From Hymenobacter caeli (GTDB lineage Bacteria > Bacteroidota > Bacteroidia > Cytophagales > Hymenobacteraceae): 64,000 bases of DNA. Position 1 is the first letter of the stretch; every line of letters begins with the position of its first letter. The DNA lies in assembly GCF_013294115.1 (NCBI RefSeq), contig NZ_JABSNP010000010.1, positions 124,001 to 188,000 on the forward strand, written 5' to 3'. A model generated the notes under the pieces. That model ran no database searches and had not been told where the DNA came from. It saw only the letters and a program-made list of their open reading frames with translations. The translations under genes and the position numbers were made by a program. Below, one piece after another: positions 15,484 through 24,378 of the stretch.

Positions 15484-15498
15484 GTGGGTCAACGGCCG

Positions 15499-18400
15499 TT
15501 ATTCAACGATGAGGCGCTTGCTGACGGTGCCGTCCGCCGTGAGCAGGCGCAGCGTGTACACGCCCTGCGCCACGCCGGGCAGCGCCAGCGCGTGGGCGGC
15601 CGTGCCGGCGGGCAGCGTGGCCCGCAGCACCGTCTGGCCCAGGGCGTTTACCAGCGTGGCCTCGGTGGCCTGGCGGGCCAGGGCGGCGGGCAGGCCCACC
15701 GACACCGTGCCGCGGGCCGGGTTCGGGAACACGCTCACCTGCTGGCTGATGGCGGCCGGGGCCGTGGCCAGCACGCCTTGCGTGGTGAGCAGCAGGCTGA
15801 AGCGCCCGGTGGCCGCCGCGCCGGCCACCACCTCAAACGCGTAGCTGGGCTGGGCGGCCAGGTCGGTGGCGGTGCCGGTGAGGGCGTCGCGCAGGTAGGC
15901 CTTCACGCCGGTGGGCAGGCGCAGCAGCTCGGCGGCGTTGAGGGTGTAGGAGCCGGCGGCGGCCCGCACTTGCAGGGGCACGGCCACGGCGGCGCTGCCC
16001 AGGGCCGGGCGGGCGTCGATGGAGAGCACGGCGCTGGTGGCCTCGGTGGCCAGGGCCATCGTGGCCCCGGCGGGGTTCAGCTTGTAAGCGTCGAGGGCGG
16101 CGTCGAAGCCCGGGGTGGCGGCGTCGTCGAAGTACACCACGGCTTCGTCGGCGCGGCCGGCGGCGTCGCGCAGGGCCAGGCGCACCAGCGGGGCGCTGCC
16201 GCTGCCGCGCTGGAAGGCGGGGCTGGCGTAGGCCGTGAGGCGGCCGGCGTTGGTGAAGGTGAGGGCCCCGGGGGTGCCGGGGGTGCTCACGCGGGCAAAG
16301 AAGCCCTGCATGGCGGCCAGGTTGTCGGTGCCGCCGTTGATGCCCGTGCCGTTCACGTAGCTGGCGTAGCTGCCCGCGTACTGGCCGCTCGACTTAAACA
16401 CGTACACCGCGTTGTCGAGGCCGGTGGCCCCGTTGGCGTAGGTGGCGGTCCAGCTGATGGGCGAGGGGTAGGGGTTGCCCAGCAGCTGCCAGCCCGAGCT
16501 GGCCTGGGTGCCGCGGCTGAGGCCGGTGCGGGCTACGTTGCCGTTATTGAGCACGCCCACGAAGTCCACGGTCTGGGTGGCGGGGATGTTCACGGTGTAG
16601 CCCTGCCCGGGCACGAGGGCGTCGGTAAGGGCCCCGGGCGAGAAGAAACCCTTGTCGAAATCCTGCGGGGCGGCGTTGCCGCTGGTATTCACGCGGGTCT
16701 CGTCGTAGCCGTACACCGTGGGGAAGGGCGTGACCTGGCTGGGCACGGCGGCGGTGTTGTAATCCGGGTTCACTACCGGCGAGTAGCCGGCGGTGGCCAG
16801 GTCGGCCACCGTGGTGGCCTGCACCGGCGCGGCGTAGTGGCGGTAGCCGGGGCCCCCGTTGAGGCTGCCGTCGATGTAGCGCTGCACCGTCACGGGGCCG
16901 GTCACGACGGCCGCGCCGCTGTTCACCACGTGGGCCGAGCCGTTGGCGTCGGAGAGCAAGGTCAGCGACTGGCCGGTGGCGGTGAGGTTGCCGTTAAGCA
17001 GCAGCACGCGGCGCACCGCGGCGGGGCCCGCCAAGCTGGCGGGGACCGTGCCCACGGTCAGGTTCTGGAAGGCCGAGGTGCCGGTGCCGCCGATGACCTG
17101 GGCGGCGGTGCCGGCCAGGGCGATGGTGCCGGAGCCCGCGCCGAGCAGCGTGCCGCCGTTGTTGGTGAAGTTGCCGCCCACGGTCAGCGTCGAGCCGTCG
17201 TTGCTGGTCAGCGAAGCGCCGCTGGCCAGCACCACGTAGCGGGCCGCCTGGCTGCCGCTCACGGCGGGTTGGTTGGGCGTGCCGGCGTTGATAGTCACGT
17301 CGTCCACGTTGGTGGGCACGCGGTTAGGGGTCCAGTTGGCGGCCGTGGCCCAGTCGGTGCTGGCCGAGCCGTTCCAGGCCAGCGCCGTGCCCACGGCGAT
17401 GAACGCCGTTAGGCCGCTCACGTTGCTGCCCAGGCCAATGCGGCCGGCCGATGCCGTGCTGCCAGTACCCAGGTCCACGGTGTACAGGTTGTCGAAGTTG
17501 GGTTGCCCGGCGGTACCGCCGGGGGCCACGGCCAGGAAACCGGCGTTGGTGGTGGTGCCGCGGGTGTTGAAAATATCAAAATCAGCCCCGTCGGCGCTGG
17601 TAGGCCCCCCGCCCATGGGCAGGGCCACCAGGGTGCCGTTGTTGGGCGGGTTCTGCTGGTAGAGCTGCCCGGCGACGGCGTCGTAGTCGTAGAGGACCGT
17701 GCTGTTGGCGTTGCTGCTGCTGTTGGTGTAAGCTGCCCCCGAAACTGCGGCTGGGCCGGGGTTGATGCTGCCATCGGTGGCCGCGATGCTGCCGTTGATG
17801 GGGTTGAGGCGATAATTGTTGCCGTTGGTGGCCACCACCCGGATGCGGTCCACGGTGGGGTTGAAGTCAAAGCCCACCCGGTCGGTAGCCGCGCCCAGCG
17901 CCAGCGGAATGGCCGGGCCCGCGGCCGTGAGGCCCCCGGTGGTCAGGCTCACGGCGTACACCGTGCCGGTGCCCGCTACCGCGTTGTAGCCCAGGGCGTA
18001 AAGCTGGCCGGTGGCGGGGCGGAAGTCGATGCCCACCACGGTTTCGCCAGCGGTGAGGCCGCCGCCGAAGTTCACCGCCGAGCGCACCACGCCGGGGTTG
18101 CCCGAGTCGAACGAAATCAGGTTGCCGCTGGCCACGGCGTACAGCAGTTGCCCGGTGAGGGCCGGCTGGGTGGGCGGGGCAATGGCCAGGGCGATGTCGC
18201 GGATGTCGAACGGGGTGACGACGCTCGCCGGCACCACGTTGCGCTTGTTGCTGGCCGTGCCGGTGGCCAGGTTCAGGTCGTACAGGTTGCTGCTCGACAC
18301 GCCGCTGGCGTTGGGGCTGGTTACTTCCGTCAGGTAGGCCTCGTTGAGGCCGGTGCTGGCGTTGTAGTACACGTCCACGCCCACGGCGGCCGGGTCGCCG

Positions 18401-19221
18401 AAGGGGCCGCCGGCCAGCGTCACCTTATTGGAGTTAATGAGGGTGCCGTTGTTAGGTGGATTCTGCAACGACAGCAAGCCGTTGTTGGCCACGCTGCCGT
18501 CCGAGAGGCCCGTGCCGTTGCCGGGCGCGTCGATGGCGTAAAGCGCGGTGCTGGTGCTGCCGATGTACGAGTTGGTGTAGGCCACGGCCCCAATCAGCGG
18601 GTTTACGCCCGCCAGGGCGGGGTAATTTAGAGGCCCGTTCAGGGCGGCGTCGTCGAACGCCACAGCCCCGTTGTTGGGGTTGAGGCGGTAATTGGCCTTG
18701 GTGGTGCCTCCTTCCACGCGGATGCGGTCCACGGTGGGGTTGAAGTCAAAGCCAATGCGGGTAATCGTGGTGCCCAGGTTCAGCGTTGTGGCAGCCCCCA
18801 CCGCGGTTACGGCCCCGGTAGCGGGGTTAAGCACGTAGAGCTGGGCGTTGGCCGCGGTCAGGCTGGGGTCGTAGCCCAGGGCGTAGAGCGTACCCGTGTT
18901 GGGGCGGTAGTCCATGCCCACCAGCGTCTGGCCCAGCGTCACGCCCGTCACGAGCACGCCCACGGCTCCCGACGAGGTAGGCACGGCTACACCCGTGGCC
19001 GGGTTAATTTGCACGATGCCCTGGGCGCCGGCCGCGGCCCCGCTGGGAAACAACGGGTTGCCGACGGCCACGGTCTGGCTCAGCGTGCCCAGGCCATAAA
19101 GCGTAGGCGTTTGGGCGAGGGCCGGGGTGGCGGCCAGCAGGCCCAGGCCGAGGCCCAGGGTGGCCAGCCAGGGGCGGGCGGTATGGTTACGCGACGGTAA
19201 ATGCGGTACTACTGCTTCCAT
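15499..19221 (-). CDS. Secreted T9SS cargo protein with two DUF4394 domains
   Basis: The 1240-residue protein has a signal peptide ending ATPALAQ (about 36). Two DUF4394 regions follow at roughly 38-345 and 350-625, with the repeated motifs GMDYRPNTGTLYALGY and GFDFNPTVDRIRV. A G-x-A-STDWATAANWTPNRVPTNVDDVTI segment introduces a beta-rich middle region. The C-terminus is a type A T9SS sorting domain: SVFPNPARGTVSVGL, then VYTLRLLTADGTVSKRLIVE. It should cross the outer membrane by the type IX system and be attached or released at the surface. Function is unknown; a beta-propeller-like adhesin is plausible. Confidence 0.88.
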   Translation of the reverse strand: MEAVVPHLPSRNHTARPWLATLGLGLGLLAATPALAQTPTLYGLGTLSQTVAVGNPLFPSGAAAGAQGIVQINPATGVAVPTSSGAVGVLVTGVTLGQTLVGMDYRPNTGTLYALGYDPSLTAANAQLYVLNPATGAVTAVGAATTLNLGTTITRIGFDFNPTVDRIRVEGGTTKANYRLNPNNGAVAFDDAALNGPLNYPALAGVNPLIGAVAYTNSYIGSTSTALYAIDAPGNGTGLSDGSVANNGLLSLQNPPNNGTLINSNKVTLAGGPFGDPAAVGVDVYYNASTGLNEAYLTEVTSPNASGVSSSNLYDLNLATGTASNKRNVVPASVVTPFDIRDIALAIAPPTQPALTGQLLYAVASGNLISFDSGNPGVVRSAVNFGGGLTAGETVVGIDFRPATGQLYALGYNAVAGTGTVYAVSLTTGGLTAAGPAIPLALGAATDRVGFDFNPTVDRIRVVATNGNNYRLNPINGSIAATDGSINPGPAAVSGAAYTNSSSNANSTVLYDYDAVAGQLYQQNPPNNGTLVALPMGGGPTSADGADFDIFNTRGTTTNAGFLAVAPGGTAGQPNFDNLYTVDLGTGSTASAGRIGLGSNVSGLTAFIAVGTALAWNGSASTDWATAANWTPNRVPTNVDDVTINAGTPNQPAVSGSQAARYVVLASGASLTSNDGSTLTVGGNFTNNGGTLLGAGSGTIALAGTAAQVIGGTGTSAFQNLTVGTVPASLAGPAAVRRVLLLNGNLTATGQSLTLLSDANGSAHVVNSGAAVVTGPVTVQRYIDGSLNGGPGYRHYAAPVQATTVADLATAGYSPVVNPDYNTAAVPSQVTPFPTVYGYDETRVNTSGNAAPQDFDKGFFSPGALTDALVPGQGYTVNIPATQTVDFVGVLNNGNVARTGLSRGTQASSGWQLLGNPYPSPISWTATYANGATGLDNAVYVFKSSGQYAGSYASYVNGTGINGGTDNLAAMQGFFARVSTPGTPGALTFTNAGRLTAYASPAFQRGSGSAPLVRLALRDAAGRADEAVVYFDDAATPGFDAALDAYKLNPAGATMALATEATSAVLSIDARPALGSAAVAVPLQVRAAAGSYTLNAAELLRLPTGVKAYLRDALTGTATDLAAQPSYAFEVVAGAAATGRFSLLLTTQGVLATAPAAISQQVSVFPNPARGTVSVGLPAALARQATEATLVNALGQTVLRATLPAGTAAHALALPGVAQGVYTLRLLTADGTVSKRLIVE

Positions 19222-19463
19222 GAAAAAGAAAATGAAGGGTGGAGAAGAGGGGCCGGGAGCTGGCCCGGAGAAAATCCAATTGCGTTGGGTGGCGGGGCCG
19301 GGGCAATGGCCCCCCACCCGACGCGGCCGAACAGTTTAATTGCCTACGAAACTAAGCAATATCTGGATGTCTCCCCCAATCTTCATTATGATTTCATGTA
19401 ACGAAAAACCTTATTTTATCAGGAAATTGCTATTTTATGGCATTTAAGTACCCGTGTTTCGCA
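19222..19463. other. Intergenic region without recognisable gene
   Basis: These 242 bases lie between the start of the T9SS cargo gene and the stop of the MFS gene. The right half is AT-rich. I see no terminator hairpin with a T-run, no clear TAnnTTTG box for the cargo gene and no ORF with the local codon pattern. Confidence 0.5.
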
Positions 19464-20870
19464 TCAACTACGGACGACTTTATAAAATTTTGCGCCGTAC
19501 ACGAACACGACGGCGTAGCAAATGATGGGCAGGTAGTAGGCGTGGGCCACGCTCTGGTTGGCCACCGCGCCCATCACGAAGCGCGGAAACAGGGCCGCGC
19601 CCACCACGCCCATCACGATGAACGACGAGGCCAGCTGCTTGTGCCGTCCCAGGTCCTTCAGCCCCAGGCTGTAAATAATCGGGAACATGACGCTGAAAAA
19701 GAAATTGAGTCCGATGAGGGCCCCGAACGACACCCAGCCCCAGTGCTGGGCCACCACGAGGCACAGGACCATGTTGGCCACGGCCGCGAAGGCCAGCAGC
19801 CGGTTGGGGGCGATGAACTGCATGAGGTAGGTGCCCAGGAAGCGGCCCAGCATCATGCCCACCAGGCTCAGCGAGAAAAAGTACGCCGCCACGTCGTTGG
19901 CCAGGTGCGGCAGGCCGGGCACCAGGCCCACGGTGCGGCCCAGCAGCGTGCCCACCTGCCAGAACCCGTGGATGGCCGGCCCCGGCTTCAGGGCCATGTA
20001 GTCGGTGCCGTAGTTGATGAAAAACGCCCAGGTGCCGCCCTGCGCCGCCGTGTTGAAGAGCTGCGCCACGCAGGCCCACACGAAGTGCGGGTGCTGGAAC
20101 AGGCTTTTGTCGGCCGCCAGGTCGGTGGGCGCTTCGCCGGTTTCGGAGGTGGCCGTGCCGGGCGTGTGCTCGGCGTTGAGCGGGGGCACCTTCACGAAGG
20201 CAAACAGCAGCCCGATGCTGCCCACCACCGTGCCGATGATGGTGTAAAGCACCTTCACCGAGGACAAGTCGCCGGCCGCGTGGGTGCCGCGCAGCACGAA
20301 GTAGCCCCCGATGAGGGGCCCCGACACGGCCCCGATGCCGTTGATGGCGTGCGAAAAGGTAATGCGCCGGTCGGAGCTGGCCGGGTCGCCCAGGCCGTCC
20401 AGGAACGGGTGCGCCACGGCCTCCAGCGTGCCCAGGCCGCAGGCCAGCACGAACAAGGCCATGAGCAGCAGCGGGAACGAGGCGGCGCTGGCGGCCGGCA
20501 CCATCAGGAAGGCCCCGGCGGCGTACAGGCCCAGGCCCAGGAGCACGCCTTTCTGGTAGCCGAAGCGCTTCATGAACCAGCCCGCGGGCAGGCCCATCAC
20601 GAAGTAGGCCCCGAAGGTGGCGGCCTGCACGTAGGCCGAGTTGGCCTTGCTCACGTGTAGCACCTGCTGGAAGTGCTTGTTGAGGACGTCGGCCATCGTG
20701 ACGCCCAGGCCCCAAAGCATGAACAGCGACACCACAAAGACAAGCGTGAGCAGGTAGCGCCGCTCGGTTAGGGGCGGGGCGGCGGCCGGGGCCGGAGGAG
20801 CGGTTGGAAGCACGGGGGAGGAAAAAGTCGGCAATAAAGAGAATTCCGGCCAGAACCGCCACCCGGCCAT
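19464..20870 (-). CDS. FucP-type sugar:H+ symporter (MFS)
   Basis: The 468-residue protein has twelve predicted membrane helices after a Pro/Ala-rich N-terminal tail. It matches the L-fucose permease family: FMLWGLGVTMADVLNKHFQQVL (with the FucP proton-site Asp), YVMGLPAGWFMKRFGYQKG-like segment, and GLGTLEAVAHPFLDGLG, which carries the Glu of the usual LETAANP motif in a modified context. These changes suggest a sugar other than fucose. It lies alone, with no catabolic genes next to it. The ATG at 20870 is the only upstream ATG, although a shorter protein beginning near the first helix cannot be excluded. Confidence 0.85.
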   Translation of the reverse strand: MAGWRFWPEFSLLPTFSSPVLPTAPPAPAAAPPLTERRYLLTLVFVVSLFMLWGLGVTMADVLNKHFQQVLHVSKANSAYVQAATFGAYFVMGLPAGWFMKRFGYQKGVLLGLGLYAAGAFLMVPAASAASFPLLLMALFVLACGLGTLEAVAHPFLDGLGDPASSDRRITFSHAINGIGAVSGPLIGGYFVLRGTHAAGDLSSVKVLYTIIGTVVGSIGLLFAFVKVPPLNAEHTPGTATSETGEAPTDLAADKSLFQHPHFVWACVAQLFNTAAQGGTWAFFINYGTDYMALKPGPAIHGFWQVGTLLGRTVGLVPGLPHLANDVAAYFFSLSLVGMMLGRFLGTYLMQFIAPNRLLAFAAVANMVLCLVVAQHWGWVSFGALIGLNFFFSVMFPIIYSLGLKDLGRHKQLASSFIVMGVVGAALFPRFVMGAVANQSVAHAYYLPIICYAVVFVYGAKFYKVVRS

Positions 20871-20889
20871 TAAGTTGCCGCCCGGCCCC

Positions 20890-21735
20890 CTAGCGCAGCT
20901 GCCAGCGCACGGCGAGGCCGGTGGCCCCGCCGTAGTACATCGGGGCCACGTGGAACGTGGAGCCCGTGGCGCCCGTGGCGGCCGCGCCCGGCCGGTGGCC
21001 CCAGCGGTAGCGGTGGGTGAGGTAGGCCAGGTGGGCCGAGAGGATGCCGAAGCCGGCCCCGGCCACCACGTCCGATTCCCAGTGCTTGTCGTTCACCATG
21101 CGCAGCACGGCCACGCTGCTGGCAATGGTGTAGGCCCCGATGCCGTACCACTGGCTTTTGTCGCGCAACTCGGTGTGCACGATGCTGGCCGCCAGAAACG
21201 CCTGCGCCGTGTGCCCCGACGGAAACGACTGGTTATTGGAGGCGTCGGGCCGCTCGATGCCGGTGGCGAACTTGGTGACGAACACCGACGAGAGCATGAT
21301 GGCCTCGCCCTTGAGGATGACCAGGGCCAGGTTGGTGCGGTCATTTTTGCTCTCGACGCCGGCCAGCAGCACGCCGCCCAGCTCCAGGTAGGGCGCGTAC
21401 TGCAAAAAGTCGTCGACGTGGGTGTGGCGGCCCGCGCCGAAGAGGTGGTTGATGTCGCTCTTGGCGTCGTAGGACGAATAAAACCCGTGCCCGTTGATCG
21501 TGCTGATGCCGTAGCCGATGAGCAGCGCCGGCACGATGGTGGCCTGGAAGCCCTTGCTCTGAAAAAAAGACTTTTTTTCGGCGGCCGCGCCCGTTACGGG
21601 GCGCTGGTACTTGTGCAGGGTATCGGCGGGGGCGGGGGCCGGCACCTGCTGGGCCCGGGCGGCGGTAAGCGGCCCGAGCAGCAGCAGCCCGACCCCGGCC
21701 TGCTTAACAAAAGCGGAAACGTTCATGCGAATCAT
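20890..21735 (-). CDS. Secreted or membrane PAP2-family phosphatase
   Basis: The protein of about 281 residues starts with a signal peptide (LLLLGPLTAARAQQ). It has the three PAP2 motifs: KFATGIERP (motif 1), SFPSGHT (motif 2) and RMVNDKHWESD (motif 3, R...H...D). Hydrophobic segments between motifs are moderate, as in periplasmic or outer-membrane PAP2 proteins. It probably dephosphorylates lipid phosphates or undecaprenyl pyrophosphate. ATG codons at 21735 and 21726 are both usable. Its stop lies 20 bases from the MFS gene start on the same strand. Confidence 0.86.
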   Translation of the reverse strand: MIRMNVSAFVKQAGVGLLLLGPLTAARAQQVPAPAPADTLHKYQRPVTGAAAEKKSFFQSKGFQATIVPALLIGYGISTINGHGFYSSYDAKSDINHLFGAGRHTHVDDFLQYAPYLELGGVLLAGVESKNDRTNLALVILKGEAIMLSSVFVTKFATGIERPDASNNQSFPSGHTAQAFLAASIVHTELRDKSQWYGIGAYTIASSVAVLRMVNDKHWESDVVAGAGFGILSAHLAYLTHRYRWGHRPGAAATGATGSTFHVAPMYYGGATGLAVRWQLR

Positions 21736-21865
21736 AAAGTAAAACGTAAAACCGACCCCGCCCCGGCCGCCCAAACGGCGAAACCGGCCGCCGGGTTCAG
21801 GGGAGCAGCCCCAAAAAACGGGCGTAATTCTGAAGGAATTCGGCGCGCAAGCCGGCCCGGGGCCC

Positions 21866-23437
21866 TCACCGCCGCAGGTAGACGCCCAGCTCCGAGATGC
21901 TGGCGATGCCCAGCTGCCGGGCCTGCTGCCGCCGCATCAGCAGGCAGTAGGCGTTGTTGAAGCCCAGCGGGGCGCGCCAGGCCAGGCCGTAGCGGCGCTG
22001 AAATTCGGCCTGCACGTACTGGAACACCGCCGCCGGCCGCCCGCCCAGCGAGTCGAGCACCGCCGCCGAGGGCTGGAGCAGCACCTGCAAGCCGGTGCCG
22101 GTGTACTCGGGGTACAGGTCGATTTCGCCGCCGCGCAGCGCCTCGAAGCAGATGGTGGTGCCGCCGAGGCCGGTTTTGGTGGCCACGCCCAGGCCGGTGT
22201 TGCCGCGGATGAGGGCGGCGTACATCTCCACCAGAATGTACTGCTCGGCGAAAATCTTCGAGCCCAGGCGCACCACCGGGGCCCCGGGCGGCAGCGGGCG
22301 CGGCGCTTTCCAGAGGCCGGCGCGGCGCAGCCAGGCCAGGGCCACGGCCCGCGGCTCGCGGTGCAGGTAATCGACCTGGTAGTTTAGGTTCGTCATGGCC
22401 GAGTCGGAGAGCCGGCCGCTGAGCTGGTCGAGCACGGGGCCCAGCTCGGGGTGGGCGCGCAGCAGGGCGGGGCGCACCACGGGCGCGGCGAAGTAGGGCG
22501 GCAGGGCGTGGCGGTCGTCGCGCAGCACGCGCAGGCCGTAGGCCCGGATGCGCCCGTCGGTCGAGTAGCCGTCGATGACGTCCACGTTGGCGGCGCGGGC
22601 GGCCTCGTACACCAGCGCCGGGGCCAGCACCACGTTGGGCAGGTGCACGAGGCCGTAGGCGCGGGTGAGGCCCGGCAGGCAGTCGGCCCTTCCGATGAAC
22701 TCCGGGCTGAAGCCCGCCCGCAGCCGGCCGCGGGCCTGGGGCAGCCAGTAGCCGGCGGCCAGCACCGACAGGGCCAGCAGCAGGGCCCCGCCCACCGCCC
22801 GCAGCCGCTGGGCCGAGAGCTTTTCCAGGGCCCCCAGGCCGGCGTCGAAGGCCAGGGCCAGGGCGGCGGCCGGAATGGCGCCGGCCAGAATCATCACCGG
22901 GTTGTTCAGGGCAATGCCGCCGAAGATGAACTCGCCCAGCCCGCCGGCCGCCACGTAGGCCGCCAGCGTGGCCACCCCCACGTTAATCACGGTGGCCGTG
23001 CGGATGCCGGCCATCAGCACGGGCAGGGCCAGGGGCAGCTCCACCCGCCGCAGAATCTGGCCGTCGGTGAAGCCCAGGCCCCGGGCGGCTTCCACCACGG
23101 CCGGCGGCACGCCTTGCACCCCGGCCACCGTGTTGCGGATGATGGGCAGCAGCGAGTACAGCAGCAGCGCCAGGATGGCCGGCCCCGCCCCGATGCCCAT
23201 CACCGGAATCAGAAAGCCCAGCAGGGCGATGCTGGGCACGGTTTGCAGCACGCCGGCCGCGCCCAGCACCGCCGGGGCCCAGCGCGGCCGCCGCGTGAGC
23301 CACAGGCCCACGGGCACGCCCACGGCCACGCCCAGCAGCAGGGCCGCGGCCGTCAGGGCCACGTGCTGCAAGGTTTGCTGGCCCAGCTTGCCGGCCTGTT
23401 CGTGCCAAAAGGCAAAGAGTTCGGCAAGGATTTTCAT
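21866..23437 (-). CDS. Osmoprotectant ABC permease fused to a (circularly permuted) substrate-binding domain
   Basis: Residues 1-235 form a ProW/OpuBB-like permease with QTVPSIALLGFLIP, the EAA-like loop VVEAARGLGFTDGQILRRVELPLALP and a last helix at about 216-234. The rest is an OpuAC/ProX-type binding domain, but in inverted order. The half that normally comes second (GFSPEFIGRAD, VIDGYSTDGRIRAYGL, DDRHALPPYFAAP) is at 242-375. The half that normally comes first (VVRLGSKIFAEQYIL, GLGGTTICFEALRGGEIDLYPEYTGTG, LGFNNAYCLLMRR) is at 388-523. It would import glycine betaine, choline or a related compound with the ATPase encoded at 25255-26226. The ATG at 23437 suits the permease start. Confidence 0.9.
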   Translation of the reverse strand: MKILAELFAFWHEQAGKLGQQTLQHVALTAAALLLGVAVGVPVGLWLTRRPRWAPAVLGAAGVLQTVPSIALLGFLIPVMGIGAGPAILALLLYSLLPIIRNTVAGVQGVPPAVVEAARGLGFTDGQILRRVELPLALPVLMAGIRTATVINVGVATLAAYVAAGGLGEFIFGGIALNNPVMILAGAIPAAALALAFDAGLGALEKLSAQRLRAVGGALLLALSVLAAGYWLPQARGRLRAGFSPEFIGRADCLPGLTRAYGLVHLPNVVLAPALVYEAARAANVDVIDGYSTDGRIRAYGLRVLRDDRHALPPYFAAPVVRPALLRAHPELGPVLDQLSGRLSDSAMTNLNYQVDYLHREPRAVALAWLRRAGLWKAPRPLPPGAPVVRLGSKIFAEQYILVEMYAALIRGNTGLGVATKTGLGGTTICFEALRGGEIDLYPEYTGTGLQVLLQPSAAVLDSLGGRPAAVFQYVQAEFQRRYGLAWRAPLGFNNAYCLLMRRQQARQLGIASISELGVYLRR

Positions 23438-23448
23438 GGGCGGAGAGG

Positions 23449-23500
23449 AGTGAATAGGTGAGTTGGTGAATGAGTGAGTGGTTGAATGGGTGAATGGAAT
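23449..23500. repeat. 8-base-period array upstream of the permease fusion gene
   Basis: Units such as AGTGAATA, GGTGAGTT, GGTGAATG, AGTGAGTG, GTTGAATG and GGTGAATG repeat with period 8. The inverted partner is at 23641-23665. A long palindrome (23522-23620) lies between the two arms. Confidence 0.78.
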
Positions 23501-23521
23501 GGGGTCGCACAGGGAATTGTC

Positions 23522-23620
23522 AGGCCGTCATGCTGAGCGCAGCCGAAGCATCTCTAACGCTCACTAACTATGATTACTGCCGCGGTAGAGATGCTTCGGC
23601 TGCGCTCAGCATGACGGCCT
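23522..23620. repeat. Dispersed palindromic element, copy 1 (35-bp perfect arms)
   Basis: Arms 23522-23556 and 23586-23620 are exact reverse complements around a 29-base loop. Each arm contains the core GCGCAGCCGAAGCATCTCT and GTCATGCT, shared with the second copy at 25111-25222. The two copies differ between these cores, so they are members of one family and not a recent duplication. Confidence 0.85.
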
Positions 23621-23640
23621 AACAATTTTCCAGACAGCCT

Positions 23641-23665
23641 CCATTCACTCATTCACCCACTCACC
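23641..23665. repeat. 8-base-period array overlapping the 3' end of the CAT-like gene
   Basis: CCATTCAC, TCATTCAC, CCACTCAC repeat with period 8, inverted relative to 23449-23500. The last six codons and the stop of the CAT-like gene are read from it. Confidence 0.75.
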
Positions 23666-24301
23666 AATGCCTCCGCCGCCCAGCCGCTGCTGAAACGCCT
23701 CCAGGAACTGGCCCACGTGGTAGCCGTCGGCCAGGCCGTGGTGCACGTTCACGGCCACGGCCATGCGCAGGCCGGCGCCGTGCGCGTAGGCTTGGCCGAA
23801 GGAGAGCTTCGGGCAGCTGTCGGGGTGCTGGAAGCTGCGCGCGTGGGTGAGGCCCGTGAAGCGCGCCCACGGCACGGCCGAGCAGTGCAGCACGTCGGGC
23901 CGGCCGGTGCGCTCGGTCAGGTTGAGGCCCCGGGTGGCCTGCACGGCGGCAATTTCCAGCTGGGCCCCGGCCACGAAATCGGCCAGGTCCGGCTTTTGCT
24001 CGATGAAGGAAAAGCCGAACGTGTGGTCGGGCCGGCCGATGGTGGCCGAGGCGTGCACCCGGTCGTAGGCCACCACCTGGCCCGGCTCGATGCGGTGCCG
24101 GAACTCGGGCACCGCGTTGGCGGCCGCCAGGGCGTGGTGGAGGTAGTAGAGAAAAAACGACACCCCGAGGCGCCGGGCTTCGGCGCGGGCGGCGGTCACG
24201 TCCACGTCGGCCACCAGCCCGAAAAACGGTTCGTCAAACGTCGAAAAGAACTCAAAATGCTCGCGGCGGGGCCAGGTGGCCAGGTCAATGGGCTGCTTCA
24301 T
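23645..24301 (-). CDS. Chloramphenicol acetyltransferase-like protein
   Basis: The 218-residue protein matches the CAT fold: YYLHHALAAANAVPEFRHRI, SFIEQKPDLADFV, a central VPWARFTGLTHARSF segment and the catalytic VNVHHGLADGYHVGQF (His188, Asp192). CAT enzymes acetylate chloramphenicol, but many chromosomal relatives in Bacteroidota have other or unknown acyl acceptors, so resistance is not established. The last residues GEWVNE are translated from the intergenic repeat array, suggesting that the repeat replaced or extended the original terminus. The start is the ATG at 24301. Confidence 0.85.
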   Translation of the reverse strand: MKQPIDLATWPRREHFEFFSTFDEPFFGLVADVDVTAARAEARRLGVSFFLYYLHHALAAANAVPEFRHRIEPGQVVAYDRVHASATIGRPDHTFGFSFIEQKPDLADFVAGAQLEIAAVQATRGLNLTERTGRPDVLHCSAVPWARFTGLTHARSFQHPDSCPKLSFGQAYAHGAGLRMAVAVNVHHGLADGYHVGQFLEAFQQRLGGGGIGEWVNE

Positions 24302-24316
24302 GGGGCGCAAGTTCGG

Positions 24317-24324
24317 TACTTTTG
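24317..24324 (+). promoter_or_regulatory. -7 promoter box TACTTTTG for the HAD gene
   Basis: Exact TAnnTTTG match 54 bases upstream of the ATG at 24379, in the region between the divergent CAT-like and HAD genes. Confidence 0.7.
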
Positions 24325-24378
24325 GGCCCTGACTGGCCCGTGGGGGCCGGTTTGCTTGCTCACGCTCCTTAGTTGTAC

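Noticed and set aside
15484..17412. 642-codon plus-strand frame opposite the T9SS cargo gene
   Set aside because: Low-complexity Gly/Ala/Val/His antisense product; the minus strand has a signal peptide, DUF4394 repeats and a T9SS tail.
19464..20870. Fucose utilisation locus
   Set aside because: Only a FucP-like transporter is present; no fucose isomerase, kinase or aldolase is nearby and the LETAANP motif is altered.
23645..24301. Chloramphenicol resistance determinant
   Set aside because: The fold and active-site His are present, but chromosomal CAT-like proteins in this phylum often have other roles, and there is no resistance context. I keep only the family name.
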